Source: Scylla paramamosain (taxonomy: Eukaryota > Arthropoda > Malacostraca > Decapoda > Portunidae). Taken from it: DNA of 64,000 bases. Each line of letters opens with the position of its first letter. Positions within the stretch are counted from its first letter, which is position 1. The stretch is taken from NCBI RefSeq assembly GCF_035594125.1, contig NC_087197.1, positions 6,535,352-6,599,351 of the forward strand. The letters are read 5' to 3'. Shown piece after piece: positions 1 to 12,129 of this stretch. The translations under genes were made by a program, and so were the position numbers. The notes beneath the pieces are model-generated. The model was not told the origin of the DNA and ran no database searches. It was given only the letters and a program-made list of their open reading frames with translations.

Positions 1-1480
1 AGATGCCCCGGCGCCCATTCATCTCGTTTCTGCTATGCCGTGTGTTGATGAGGAAGGTGTTGGTGACCGCTAGATGTTGTGTGAGTTTCAAGATTGCAGC
101 TGGTTAGAGAACAACGACGGTGAATCTATCTTGTGGCAGAAATTATCACATTTGTCCCGCGACCGAAGATCGCCACTGTTGTCATACACTGTTGTATATA
201 ATTATCGGGAGGTTTTTAGTAGTGTCCCTGGAAGAACCAATATCATCCAGCATGACGTGGACGTTGGCGACGCCATTCCGGTGAAGTTACCCCTTACAGA
301 TATTCCTCGTCATGTTGGCGTGTTATAGGAAGAACTATAGTATATGGTAAACCTAGGACTCATCTCCCCTTGTGTCAGTCCTTGGAGATCCTCTGTCATG
401 CAGCAGGCCAAGTCTGATGGCATCGTCAGGTTAGTCATAGGGAACTGGAGAGTCAACACTTTAACCAAGACTGATTCATATCCTCTACCAGGTCTTGAAG
501 ATTGCATTGACCGTATTGGTGCGTTTGAGTTTATTACGAAGATTTTGGTTTTGGCAAGTGCTTTTAACTGACAGAGCAAAAGAAATATCATGTTTTGTTG
601 TTTATGTCAGTAAACATTATCACCATGGGCATGAAAAACTGCGTGGTTGATATAGATGATGTGATGATCTTTAATGATAATTGGGAGAGTCATTTAAGTG
701 AAGTGACTGAACTATTGATGAGACTCCGAAGCTCGCCTTGTAGTAAACTTTAAAAAAAAATAAAAAAATGCGAATTTATGCACAAGTACACTAATTGGGA
801 TATGCTGTGGGCCGTGGGAAAGTTATTTAGCCTAAATATAATGTCGAGGTTATTTAAAAACTTTAAAACTCTTTCAAAATGGGCGCGAGCATTCGAGATT
901 CCTCGGGTGTATTGGGTATTACCGACGGCGTTGGAAAAAAAAAAAAAATCACGATCCTGGTGGCCCCACTCACAAAACTTAAGGAAAGAAAACAAGTTTG
1001 TATGGGGTGAGGAATGTAAGAGCAGTTTTGAGATTGCAAAAGGTACTTTAATCAATCTTCCTATAGTGTCTATAATGTCTTAGTAAGCCGATCACGCTCG
1101 CTATTGATGCAAGTAATGTTGGTGCTGGAGCGGTGCTACTGCGGACTACTGAGGACGACCAGAAAGTAGAGCATCATGTTTCTCATTTTAGCAATAAATT
1201 TGGTCTCCTATCAGAGAAATTATTCGGTAATCGAGAAGGAGCTCTTGGCACTGATCTTCCTTCTGCAACGATGTTCTTTATTCGTTCCAGCCTCTGGCCA
1301 CATAGTGACTGTATAAACGGAACATCACCCACTCAAATATTTGAATAGTTTGAAAACAAAGAATTAACGACCGACTCTTTGGGATATGTTCTTGCAACAA
1401 TTTCACTTAGATGCACAACATATTAAGAATGCCGATAATGTCCTTGCTAACTGTTTGTCCCAAATATAACTAAATGTTTT
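1..1480 (+). pseudogene. Ty3/gypsy pol remnant 1 (RT and RNase H)
   Basis: Decayed pol gene of an LTR retrotransposon, read in several frames. Around 220-330 is the linker usually found between protease and RT (VPGRTN followed by QHDVDVGD). Around 344-560 comes the RT start (ISPCVSPW, then KTDSYPLPGLEDCIDRIG). Near 640-720 the catalytic box reads VDIDDVMIF instead of the usual YIDD or YVDD form. At 1000-1200 is the RT/RNase H boundary and RNase H core (AIDASNVGAGAVLL), ending near 1470 with a NADVLA-type motif. Stops and frameshifts break it throughout. The 5' side (gag, protease) lies outside the window and no integrase follows. The family call rests on these motifs; activity is not possible as it stands. 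Confidence 0.85.
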
Positions 1481-2164
<684 letters not shown>

Positions 2165-2340
2165 CATGTTCCAAGTTATAGAAAAGGTAAACAGGGATAC
2201 ACCAGATTTCCTTCTTCATTTATTGCAACGTTTCACCTTCACAGAAGGCATCATCAGGCATTGCATGACGTGGCGATGATGGTGTATTCTTATCCTATTT
2301 TTATTTTCTCTATGGTTGAATAACTTTTAAGTGTCAGTAA

Positions 2341-2568
2341 TTGCTGATGCCGGAGAATCCAGACAAATTTGAAGATATTAAGGAACTCTATGAGGAACAA
2401 ATCTTAGCGGAAGAGGCTAAAATCCGACAACAATTCGAGCGTAAAATCCGAACAACAGACGACGCGGATATTAGTGATTTAGCTAGTCCGCTCTCTTCTG
2501 ACTTTGTCAAGGCGGCTGAGAAATTCATAGAACCGTATTTCAGCGCAGATTCCAAAATCTTACGGTAA
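2341..2568 (+). pseudogene. gag N-terminal fragment, gypsy element 2
   Basis: A 75-codon open stretch, acidic and Lys-rich, with a predicted helical start (EDIKELYEEQILAEEAKIRQ). It ends in a stop, and similar coding continues out of frame to about 2900. I assign it to gag from its position upstream of a CCHC-containing frame and of a retropepsin. On its own it carries no recognised domain, so the assignment is by context. Gag would form the cytoplasmic particle that packages the element RNA. Confidence 0.5.
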
Positions 2569-2930
2569 TTTTCGAACCTTAAAGAGTGGTAAAACGTATG
2601 CCATTTAGGGTACGTCTGTTCGTATATTCCTAAACATGTGCGAAGATGTCATGCGGCAGTTGGGAACAACTGAGGATGTCAATAAGAATTGCTTTCGTGA
2701 GGTCGAGATTGGCACCAGAATCTAGGGCTTTGAAAATGATGCAGAACGTGCCTTTTCTCGGCCGGAATCTTGGGCCGCACTATGAACTATTGAAAGAAAT
2801 AATGTTGCGAGTCTTTGGGGGTTGAGCAGGAACCACTCACATGAAACAAGTCAGTGCACTTGTAGAAACTATAGAGAGTGAGATACAAACGGAGGAATCC
2901 TAAGATGCTTCCATTTCTGCAGGTGAACAG

Positions 2931-3497
2931 ATGAAAAACTGCATTCGTATTCTCAAGGAGAAAGGCTGGGGTGAGGCACCTGACAATGCAGTGATCACTT
3001 TTGATCATCTCTCCAAATTCTTTGAGATATTTTTCTTACTATTTCATGCCAAAGGAAGAGCCAGACATGCTTTCCAGTCACTACAACATGACCCTGACGA
3101 TTCGCTTGATGCTCTTATTACAACAGTACAAAATAAAATGGTGGAAGGAAAGGGGAATGCTTCAGTCGCTGCGACGGGCACCGATGACGTGCCCACGGAG
3201 TCCTACGCTGCAGTGATGAGAAGGTGGCCTAAGATCTGTTCATATTGTAAGAAAGCGGGGCATAAAAAGAATAGGTGCTTAAAACGTAAACATGGTCAAA
3301 AGAAAGCGAGAGCAAAAACAAGTGGTGAAACGCTGCCAGCGCAGCCATCCCGCGCAAATCAAGGGAAAACGCAAAAAAAAGGAAAACCTAAAAGTTTCAG
3401 TCCCACTTATATCCCACATTTTTTCTCTTCCATCCATATAAATAATTCTTTCAAGCCTTATCCCCTTTCTCCTTACCCTGCTGATATTCCACTTTGA
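2931..3497 (+). pseudogene. gag C-terminal part with CCHC zinc knuckle
   Basis: A 188-codon frame. It contains one CCHC zinc knuckle of spacing CX2CX4HX4C (CSYCKKAGHKKNRC) at about residues 104-117, followed by a Lys/Arg-rich tail that would bind nucleic acid, then a Pro/Ser-rich end. This is the usual nucleocapsid arrangement of Ty3/gypsy gag. A CTC-rich low-complexity run lies just downstream (about 3505-3540). The retropepsin motif lies about 400 bp further on in another frame, so the gag-pol join is broken. Confidence 0.75.
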
Positions 3498-3552
3498 CCT
3501 TACATTCCTCCTCCACCTCCTCCTCCTTCTCCTCCTCCTCCATATCCTGCAG

Positions 3553-3918
3553 TTGAACTACCTACAGCCATCTATCAGACTGGCACTTCTTATTTTCACC
3601 CACTCTACTTCTGCCTCATACATGGTTATGGGCATCACTCATTCCACCGTTGCCGTCAGATTGCGCACAAGCGGACAGAAACGAAAACGAGACATGTTGC
3701 TGGTCCTCAACCGGCGGGAGAAGAAGCGAGCTCCATTTCGCAAAAACCCAGATAGGGTAAACAAACAAGCGAAGTGGATCCACAGGAACAAAGGACCTTA
3801 TGACAGTATTGTGGCTGCCTGCGATCAGACACACATCATGGCTTTACCTACTAAGGTAGGGCCATGTGGGCTTTCATTGATCGTGGACACTGGTGCTACT
3901 ATGAATGTCCTCTCGTAG
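3553..3918 (+). pseudogene. Retropepsin fragment, gypsy element 2
   Basis: A 121-codon frame whose last 30 residues contain the aspartic protease active-site motif DTGAT, preceded by the hydrophobic strand LSLIV, as in retroviral-type proteases that cleave Gag-Pol. A TAG stop falls six residues after the motif (after NVLS). The remaining protease frame is broken. The basic stretch before the motif (RRKxxR-rich) is probably the gag tail or linker. Only the N-terminal half of a protease domain is preserved. Confidence 0.7.
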
Positions 3919-4242
3919 GAGTCATTTATGGCTATTAAGCGGAATGTTCGCGGTGGTCGGTGGCCGTTAGTCAAGAGCGACTTGAACTTATGGTGAGTAA
4001 CTGGCTCACCCTTAAGGATATTAGGGATGGTTACTTCACCCATACAAATGAAAAAGAGAATACCAATCAAGCAGATGGATTTCTTATGTTGTCTCCCACT
4101 TTCAACTTCCTGCTGACGGACTCCTTGGGCTAACGGACATGAAATCCAGCAATATTGGCATTTTTCCTCTCATATTTCAGGGGAAGACAATTCAGGAGAT
4201 GAATGAGCATATGCCTTTAGGTACCCAATATTAGAATTCACT

Positions 4243-4300
4243 CTGGTAAAAAAATAAAAAATAAATAAATAAATACAATAAAAAAAATAATTAATTAATC
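4243..4300. repeat. AT-rich low-complexity run (AAAT-type)
   Basis: Repeated AAATAAATAAAT and A-runs inside gypsy element 2. It could be the tail of an old insertion. 4301-4574 beyond it holds no recognisable coding sequence. Confidence 0.7.
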
Positions 4301-4574
4301 CAAGGACACATAACGTGAGTACCTCGCATGTACTTCCCTGTGTTCATGTATCTTTTATTACCTTAAATCCAAATGTAAGTTAGAAATACGTTAAAGCCAC
4401 TTTTGTGAGTGACCATGAAACTCCGGATCACGCAGCAATGATCATTCTCATTACGGTTCCTGATGCGCCAGTCAGTAGTGACATAGGTTTCACAGGTCCC
4501 AGTAAACTCCATTGCCTTGCGAAAGAGTCCATTATTATCACAGTTCATGAAGGTCATGTGACTTCTGCGTAGTA

Positions 4575-4882
4575 AACTCCATAGGAGAACCAGGGTAGAA
4601 CAAGAAATAACGGGTTCAAGCTTGAAAAATTTAGGTTTAGGAAGGAGATAGGAAAAAAAAATGGTTCTCAAATAGAGTGGTAGATGAGTGGAACGAACTC
4701 AGTTATCATGTTGTTAGTGCTAGGACACTAGAGAGCTTTAAGAGAAGATTAGACAGGTTTATGGATGGGGATAATAGATGGAAATAGCTAGGTATATTTC
4801 ATACAGGGACTGCCACGTGTAAGCCTTGTCGCTTCTTGCAGCTTCCCTTATTTCTTATGTTCTTATGTTCTTGTACGTGTGA
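4575..4882 (+). mobile_element. LINE-B (CR1-like) 3' end fragment
   Basis: A 5'-truncated piece of about 300 bp containing the last codons and 3' end of the CR1-like family. It shares long near-identical stretches with 49,424-49,700, and with the reverse complements at 16,509, 21,853 and 43,005. It ends in a short tail of TTCTTATG units, typical of CR1-type elements that end in short tandem repeats rather than poly-A. It lies inside gypsy element 2. Confidence 0.85.
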
Positions 4883-5034
4883 AATATGGAGTGTTACCTT
4901 GGGGATAAGTTGGTGTATAATCGAAAGGTGTTGCCAACTCCCTTAGAGTTTCCTATAACTTGTGTCGCTGCTGTGCGGTCCTCCACTGACAATGAGCTGG
5001 GCAGGGCTCAAACCCAAGTTTGCTTGTCAATGCC

Positions 5035-5860
5035 CAGGATTACCTGGAGCTGAAGCACTCGCTACTGGATCTTCTAGAAGAACATGGCGACGTGATACCG
5101 TTGACAAGCGAACCCGTTGGTAGTACTGATCACGCATAACACCGTATCCTACCCAAACCTAACACCAAACTTGTTTACATTCCTGCCTGCAGATGATCCC
5201 ATAGCCAGAGGGCAACAGATGGTGAGCAAGTCGATAAGATGCTACATCAAGGAGTGATCCAACACTCACATTTTTCCATGCAATAGTCCCCTCTTCCTCG
5301 TTCCTAAGAAGAACGGGAGTTATCGCCCAGTCATTGATTTTTGGAAAGTAAATGAGGTAATGAAGGATGACCATTATCCCCTACCTGTCTTGAGTGACTT
5401 GTTCATGTCCTCATAGTGTGGTAATACTATTTTCAGCAGTTTGGATTAATTTTCTGGTTACTGGCAGGTCCCCATGGCGAAGAAGTCCAGAGAAATCACT
5501 GCGTTTAGCACGCCAGCAGGTCACTACCAGTAGTTATACATGCCGTTTGTTATGAAATCTGCGCCGCTTGCCTTTGAGCGGATGATTAATATGTTGTTTG
5601 GAGGTATGTTAGGGAACTTCGTATGTGCCTACCTGGATCATATAATAATTTCTAGTACATCAGTTGAGTCACACCTTCATATTTAGCATTCAGTTTTACA
5701 GAGAATGCAGGAAGCTGGCCCTCGGGTAAAACTATACAAATGCGAGTTTTTAAAGCCCAAAATAATTTTTTTGGACACATCATTGATAGTGAAGACATTC
5801 AAACAATGAGCAATAAAGTATCGACAGTCAAACACTTTCCAAAACCAAACTCTAGAGAAA
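5035..5860 (+). pseudogene. Reverse transcriptase of gypsy element 2
   Basis: RT of an LTR retrotransposon, in at least three frames. Visible in order: linker (about 5130-5190), the KKNGSYRPVIDF motif near 5310, DHYPLPVLSDLF near 5370, FSGYWQVPM near 5450, SAPLAFERMINMLFGG near 5560, then the catalytic box, which reads YLDH instead of YLDD near 5635. Then CEFLKPQNNFFGH near 5745. Several in-frame stops, and the second catalytic Asp is lost, so it is inactive. The coding sequence is cut by the LINE-A insertion just after KHFPKPNS. Confidence 0.85.
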
Positions 5861-5861
5861 T

Positions 5862-8617
5862 ATTATTTATTTATTTATTTTTATTTTATTTTATTTTATT
5901 TTTTTTATGTAAGAGGGACACTGGCCAAGGGCAACAAAAATCCAATAAAAAAAAGCCCACTGAGATGCCAGTCCCATGAAAGAGTCCAAGGAGGTAGTTG
6001 AAAATTAAAGGATAAGTATCTTGAAACCTCCCTCTTGAAGGAATTCAAGTCATAGGAACGCGGAAATACAGAGGCTGGCAAGGAGTTCCACAGTTTACCA
6101 AAAAAAAGGGATGAATGATTGAGAATACTGGATAACTCTTGCATTAGAGAGGTGGACAGAATAGGGGTGAGAGAAAGAAGAAAGTCTTGTGCAACGAGTC
6201 CGCGGGAGGAGGGGAGGCATGCAGTTAGCAAGATCAGAAGAGCAGTTAACATGAAAAAGGAGGTAGAAGACAGCAAGAGATGCAACATTGCGGCGATGAG
6301 AGAGAAACTGAAGACAGCCAGTTAGAGGAGAGGAGTTGATGAGATGAAAAACTTTTCATTCCACCCTGTCTAGAAGAGCGCAATGAGTGGAACCCCCTCA
6401 GACATGTGAAACATACTCCATACATGGACGGATAAGGCCATTTTACAGAGTTAACAGGGGAGGAGGGGGGTGAGGAAATCTGGCGGAGACGTTTCAGAAC
6501 GCCTAACTTCATAGAAGCTGCTTTAGCTAGAGATTTCCAGTTCAGAGAAGTTTCCAGTTCAGATTAAAAGTAAAGGATAGATCGAGGATATTCAGTGTAG
6601 AAGAGGGGGACAGTTGTCATTGAAGAAGAGAGGATAGTTGTCTGGAAGGTTGTGTTGAGATGATAGATAAAGGAATTGAGTTTTGAGGCATTGAACAATA
6701 CCAAGTTTGCTTTGCCTCAATCAGAAATTTTAGAAAGATCAGAAGTCAGGCATTGTGTGAATAATTGATGAATAATAAGAAGAGAGTGGGTAACAGAACA
6801 GATTCCTGAGGAATACCTCTGTTAAAGGATTTAGGAGAAGAACAGTGACCGTCTACCACAGCAGCAATAGAACGGTCGGAAAGGAAACTTGAGATGAAGT
6901 TACAGAGAGAAGAATAGAAGCAGTAGGAAGGTAGTTTGGAAATCAAAGTTTTGTGCCAGACTCTATCAAAAGCTTTTGATAAATCCAAGGCAAGAGCAAA
7001 AATTTTACCAAAATATCAAAAAAAAAAAAGATGACCAAGACTCAGTAAGGAAAGCACAGTAGAGCCAATAGAGCCCAATAGAAACAAGTAGAGTGGCCTT
7101 GACGAAAGCCATACTGGCGATCAGATAGATAGTTGTTAAGTGATAGATGTTTAAGAATCTTCCTGTTCAGGATAGATTCAAAAACTTTAGATATGCAGAA
7201 AATTAAAAGAATAGGACGGTAGTTTGAGGGAGTTGGAATTGGAGTTGGAGTTGGAGAACAGACTTGGCATGTTCCGGCAAGAAATATAAAGTGCATGAGA
7301 TTCTGGTGATGGAAGGTTTAAGTACCTTTTGTGGACCACCTCTCTATCATGTATAGCACGAGAACAAGCTGTGTTAAACCAAGGTTTGGAAGATTTAGGT
7401 CGAGAAAAAGAGTGAGGAATGTACGCCTCCATGACAGACACTATCACCTCTGATAGGCGCTCGGCACACAAAGACGGGTCTCTGACACGGAAGCAGTAGT
7501 CATTTCAAGGAAAATCAGCAAAATACCTACTCAGGTCCCCCCAACTAGCAGAGGCAAAACGCCAGAGGCACCTTCGCTTAGGGGGATCTTGAGGAGGGAC
7601 TAGAGCGATAGAACAAGATACAGATATGAGACTGTGATCGGAGGAGCCCAACGGAGAAAAGGGGTGATATCATAAACAGAAGGATTAGAGTTCAGGAAAA
7701 GGTCAAGAATGTTGGGTGCATCTCCAAGACGGTCAGGAGGATAGGTCGTGGAGGATAGCAAAGTTGAAGGCTAGTTCACCAGGATGGTCAGAGAGGAAAA
7801 CCAAAGCTGGTGGTGAACATTGAAGTTTCCAAGAATGGAGATCTCTGCAAAAGGGAAAAGAGTTAGAATGTACTCCATTTTGGAAGTTAAGTAGTCAAAG
7901 AATTTATTACAGTCAGAGGAGTTGGGTGAGAGGTATACAGAACAAATAAATTTAGTTTGAGAGTGACTCAGTAGTCGCAGCCAGATGGTGGAAAACTCGG
8001 AAGGTTCAAGAGCGTGGCCACGAAAGCAGGCTAAGTCATTGCACACTTAAACGCAACATCCAGCTTTGGACTGAAAATGAGGATAGAAAAAGTAGGAGGG
8101 AACAGAAAAGGGGCTACTATCAGTTGCTTAAGACACGTGAGTCTCAGTGAGGAAAAGATGAGGTTTAAAAGAGGAGAGGTGGTGTTCTACAGATTGAAAA
8201 TTAGATATTAGACCGCAAATGTTGGAGAAGTTAATGAAGAAAAAGTTGAGTGGGGTGTCAAGACACTTAAGGTCGTTATTACAAGTGCAGTCTGACCTGG
8301 GGACATTTATCGTTCCCTCCTAAGATAGGGACTCCGAGGCTGGTGTAAGAGTCGCCATGGTAATGTTGAATTTTTCAGTGAAGGGTGTGTGTGTGTGTTA
8401 TTAGGTGCTGGTAGTTTTGTGTGGAGGAAGAGAGTTGTCTTTACAGGGCAGGCTGTGACTGCACCCTTGTGTTGTGAGACACAAAGGGAAACGTTCAGTG
8501 AGGTAACATCTGGTTTTAATGATAAGTTCATAGCACCTCCTGATCCAGTTCTTCATATATAAGTACTCACTGGGAGTACTTATTGTTTTGGCAGGTGCCT
8601 ACTGCCTCCTCCTCCTA
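5862..8617 (-). mobile_element. LINE-A copy 1, nested in gypsy element 2
   Basis: APE-type non-LTR retrotransposon in reverse orientation. Its 5' end (GGAGGAGGCAGTAG on the - strand) is near 8617 and its AAATAAAT-type 3' tail is at about 5862. On the - strand, endonuclease fragments lie at 7771-8046 and 7187-7471, RT fragments at 7042-7296 and 6746-6988 (DLSKAFDRVWHK), and the C-terminal and 3' part at 5905-6512. About 2.75 kb, against 3.3 kb for the most complete copy at 51,295. The missing part is mainly the endonuclease-RT linker and early RT around 7260, where a (GGAGTT)n run lies. Stops throughout. Confidence 0.85.
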
Positions 8618-8629
8618 ATGTATGATCAA

Positions 8630-9225
8630 TCCTTAGATTAGCAGGTTACTACCGATCATTCATTAGAGTTTTGCTAAACTTGCATCCTCATTCAATCGGC
8701 TACTGAAAATGGACGTTTCCTTTCAGTGGAGTGGAGTGGAGTACAAGAGCGCAGCTTTCAGGTGTTGAAACCAGCTCTCACCCAAGCTCCAGTTTTAGCT
8801 TTCCTGGCTTTTATTTGCCTTTTGAGCTCTACACAGATTCTTCTTCTCTAGGGCTAGGTATAGTATCGATGCAAAAGACCGATTGGGATAAGAGTCGTAT
8901 GATTACCTTTGCGAGTAGGGTTCTTAACTCAGTGGAAGCAAATTACTCTGTCAAGCATCAGGAAGTTTTAACCCTCGTCTGGGCGCTTATTCTTTTTCGT
9001 GTTCTAATACTGGGATACACAATTACAGCCTTCACGGACCACGTCACCGTCAGTAATCTTTTCAAAGAAAGAAATCTTAGTGGGAGGCCTGCACGTTGGT
9101 ATTCACGATTCAAGAATATTCCCCTCAATTAAAATATTTCCCAGAACATGCACATGTAGTGGCAGATGACCTTTCCCGAAATATTCCGGTGGGGGTCGTC
9201 TCGCTAACATCACCATTTGCGTGTC
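8630..9225 (+). pseudogene. RT end and RNase H of gypsy element 2, after the LINE insertion
   Basis: Continues the broken pol gene on the far side of LINE-A copy 1. It starts with the LAGYYRSFI motif (about 8640), then a 133-codon open frame (8731-9132). That frame carries APVLAFPGFYLPFELYTDSSSL, in which the first RNase H Asp falls in YTDSS, then SVKHQEVLTLVWAL (the catalytic Glu region) and FTDHVTVSNLF (an Asp region). A final HAHVVADDLSR motif follows a frameshift near 9150. This is the RNase H domain typical of Ty3/gypsy pol. Confidence 0.85.
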
Positions 9226-9228
9226 GCT

Positions 9229-10010
9229 GTCAACTTCTGACCGTTATCAAATGCCGTCTCTCAGTCTCTCGGTGATTGAAAATGCGGTATTTTCCATCCT
9301 ATATTTACACTCAGGATTCTTCCAAGCTGAAGAGGAGACTTCATGGCCATATATTACCTTCACAACCTCATCTGGCCAGTTCATCTTCAAAAGCATGGCT
9401 GAAGGTCTATGTAACTCGCATTTAACGTTTCAGAGATTGATGAATTCTGTTCTCTCAGGTCTCATCGGTAAAAGTGTGTTTTGTCACGCTGTCTTAAAGA
9501 TCAAACTCAGCAAATGCTCGTTCTTCAAACAAGTCAAATTCCTTGGTAACAAAGTCGACAGAGATGGTATTCACACTTTAGATGACAAGGTATATGCTGT
9601 GATTTTTTCTGTTCCTAATGATATCGATCAGATCAGGCAATTCATTGGTCTTGCTGAATTTTATCACCAGTTCATCAAAAATTTCAGCCTTATCGCTCAA
9701 CCTCTCACTCATTTGCTCAAGAAAAAATGTTTCATTCATCTGGTCTGAAAAGGAACAAGATACCTTAGATCTTCTCAAAACTGCCTAATGTGAAGCACCA
9801 GTCCTTGCTTTTCCTGATTTCGAGAAAGATTTCATATACACTGACGCTTCTGGCTTTAGAACCTTCAAAGGCAACAACTTCACAGGCCAATTTATTCAAT
9901 AGCCTCTCACGATACAAGAAGTTAATCCTACATTTTCATATATTCCTGGTAAGTCAAATTCAGTGGCAGACGCACTATCACGCAAAGTTGCCGCTATCTC
10001 CGCTATCACA
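9229..10010 (+). pseudogene. Gypsy element 3: RT and RNase H with internal deletions
   Basis: 5'-truncated pol of a different Ty3/gypsy copy. The 9221-9748 frame carries DRYQMPSL, LHSGFFQAE, TFQRLMNSVLSGLIGKSVFCH and then jumps directly to LKIKLSKCSFFKQVKFLG. The segment that should hold the YLDD catalytic box between these two motifs is missing, so the RT cannot be active. The frame then continues with IRQFIGLAEFYHQFIKNF. The RNase H starts at YTDASG near 9840 but jumps to IPGKSNSVADALSRK near 9950, so most of its core is also deleted. Confidence 0.85.
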
Positions 10011-11277
10011 GACAATCTTGCCATGCCAACCAGGGATGAGATAAGGAAACATCAACATTCAGATCCGTTCTGTTCTAGTGTTGCTTATTACCTCGAATCT
10101 AGTGATGAGGCAAAACTTCCTAAGTTGCAAGTGAGTGCTGATACGTTTTTTCATGCAAGACGTTTTCTTGTGTAAGTCGATTGAAGTCTCTACTGACGAT
10201 TCTAGTGAGCGTTTATCTCAGCTCGTAATAACTCAGTCGCTAGTGAGTACCATACTTCACCACGTTCATGACTCGCCCCAAACAGGTCTGGACAGATGCC
10301 TCGCACGAGCAAAGCGATCACATTTCTGGCCGATTATGAGGAAAGATAACTTTCAACACTGTGCATTCCATTATCAGTGTACTTCACACAGTCCCTCACT
10401 GGTTCACGACAATCCATTGCTTCCATACCCCATCGCATCCGCTCCATGGGATCCAGTTTCTGTTGATCTGCTCACTCTTCCACTTACAGAGAACGGTTGT
10501 CAGTATCTTCTAGTTTGTACATATAGTTTCACTCGCTTGACCATCCTTGTTGCTCTCAAGGACAAAACTGCTACTTCTGTTAGTCGTGTGATCATTTACA
10601 ACATTATATGTCCTTATAACTCTTGTCATGTCATCTTATCTGATAATGGCGCTGAATTCAATAACTCTGTCTTACAGGAGATTTGTAAAGAATTTAATAA
10701 AAAAAAAAAATGTAACATCGTTCCTCACTCATCCAGCTCAAACGACAAAGTAGAGCGTTTTAATAAACATATCCTTGTCGTTCTTCGTAACGTAACAGAA
10801 GCAAAGCACTCATGAAACGAATGGCTTCCTCAGATAGCCTGCTCTTTCAACTCAGCAATCCACTACACCATCAACGAGTCTCCATATTTCGTGTTGTTTT
10901 CCATCCAGAAGCGTCTTTTATATGAATTCTCCACAGTGCGCCGCGTCCTGTCTACATCTTGGATGACTACGTCAAATGTTGTCTCCGCGATCACTCATAA
11001 ACTCATTCACGATCGCCTCACTCCATCGCAATCTAAGATTCTGCGGAAACAACATCGTAGAGCGACAGATTCTTCCACTGAAGTCAGCGATATAGTCTTT
11101 GCGAAAGTTCACGATCGCAACTCTAAACTAGATCCATTGTTCTTTGGGCCACATCGTGTAACCGAATTTCTCCATGGCCACAAAGTAAAAATTCTAGATA
11201 TCAAAACATTAGGAGATCAGATTGTCCATGTCAGTCATTTGAAGCGTGTGAACAAGGGATTCGATGAGGAGAAGTAA
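10011..11277 (+). pseudogene. Gypsy element 3: integrase
   Basis: Integrase, which inserts the cDNA into the genome. The 10135-10815 frame contains an HHCC-type zinc-binding region (LHHVHDSP ... HFWPIMRKD ... CAFHYQC). It then has the DDE core: an Asp in VSVDLLTLP, an Asp in LSDNGAEFNN and a Glu in NDKVERFNK, all preserved. After a stop near 10815 the 10891-11277 frame carries the C-terminal GPY/F-type module (FFGPHRV, VHVSHLKRVN). The catalytic triad is intact but the frame is interrupted, so this is a recently decayed copy. Confidence 0.85.
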
Positions 11278-12129
11278 GACACAATGCAGAACAAGTTGTG
11301 ATCGCATCAAATATTGGAACATAACCAACAAGCTAGTGCATAAACTCCTAGATTTAACATTTTCAAACTATAATTACAAAGATTTGCAATTTTTCAGGGT
11401 AAATGTTAGTGGCATTTTAAAATCTCTGAAGTAAAAAATAACATTGAGGATGCAGCTTGACTGATAAACATTATTATAAAAAGGAAGTTAAATAAGAAAA
11501 CGCTAGAGATATTGTATTTAAGATACCGAAAGAGCCACTTTACATTTAAGGAGATAAATTAATCATTGATGGAAATTTGCAAAAACATGAGTAGTGGCAA
11601 ATAAAGAAGATTCTAATAAAACTTACCATGAAGATGTTAATAATTCTACCCTATAAGATAAAAGGAAGTGAATCCAGAAGTAACTAGTAAAACCAGTAAA
11701 CAAATCAAAATCATGTTAAGGGGACCTTGAAACAATGAATACCTTTTCAACCACAGTGAATATGAAACCAGAGATATCACCCCATACTAACAGCAGGTCA
11801 AAAGGAAGCCTTAAAGCATCAACAATTAAGAAATGTGCGTTTTACTGAATAACGTAATCCAACACACTGTGGCAATTACCAAGATATAGGAAGGAGAATA
11901 AATAGAGCAGAGGAGTTAGTATGGTACACACTATGCTTAAGTGAGTCATACCACATAACAAACTGTAAGACTAATCTGCATATGTGGCCTATTTGTAAGA
12001 GTACATCATGTTGTCCTATATCAAGCGATAGGGTATAAAACTAAAGAAATCCTCGCACATGATAAGACCAATAATAACTAGTCTATCTCTTCTGTAGCAT
12101 TTTTAATAACAGAAGTAGACATTAGTAGT
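11278..12129. other. Unclassified AT-rich stretch between gypsy 3 and BEL/Pao 1
   Basis: No recognisable domain. It may contain the 3' untranslated/LTR region of gypsy element 3 and the decayed gag of the BEL/Pao element that follows. I found no clear LTR pair. Confidence 0.3.

Larger units (their letters stand above)
2341..9228 (+). mobile_element. Ty3/gypsy element 2, split by LINE insertions
   Basis: In + orientation the parts appear in canonical order: gag (2341-3500), retropepsin (about 3553-3918), RT (5035-5860), then, after a reverse LINE-A insertion (5862-8617), RNase H (8630-9225). A 300-bp LINE-B 3' end (4575-4882) also interrupts the protease-RT linker. The reading resumes across the LINE-A insertion: RT ends after KHFPKPNS at about 5850 and the conserved LAGYYRSFI motif picks up at about 8640. 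That supports true nesting. No integrase of this element was found; at 9229 it abuts another gypsy copy. Many stops; non-autonomous. Confidence 0.8.
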
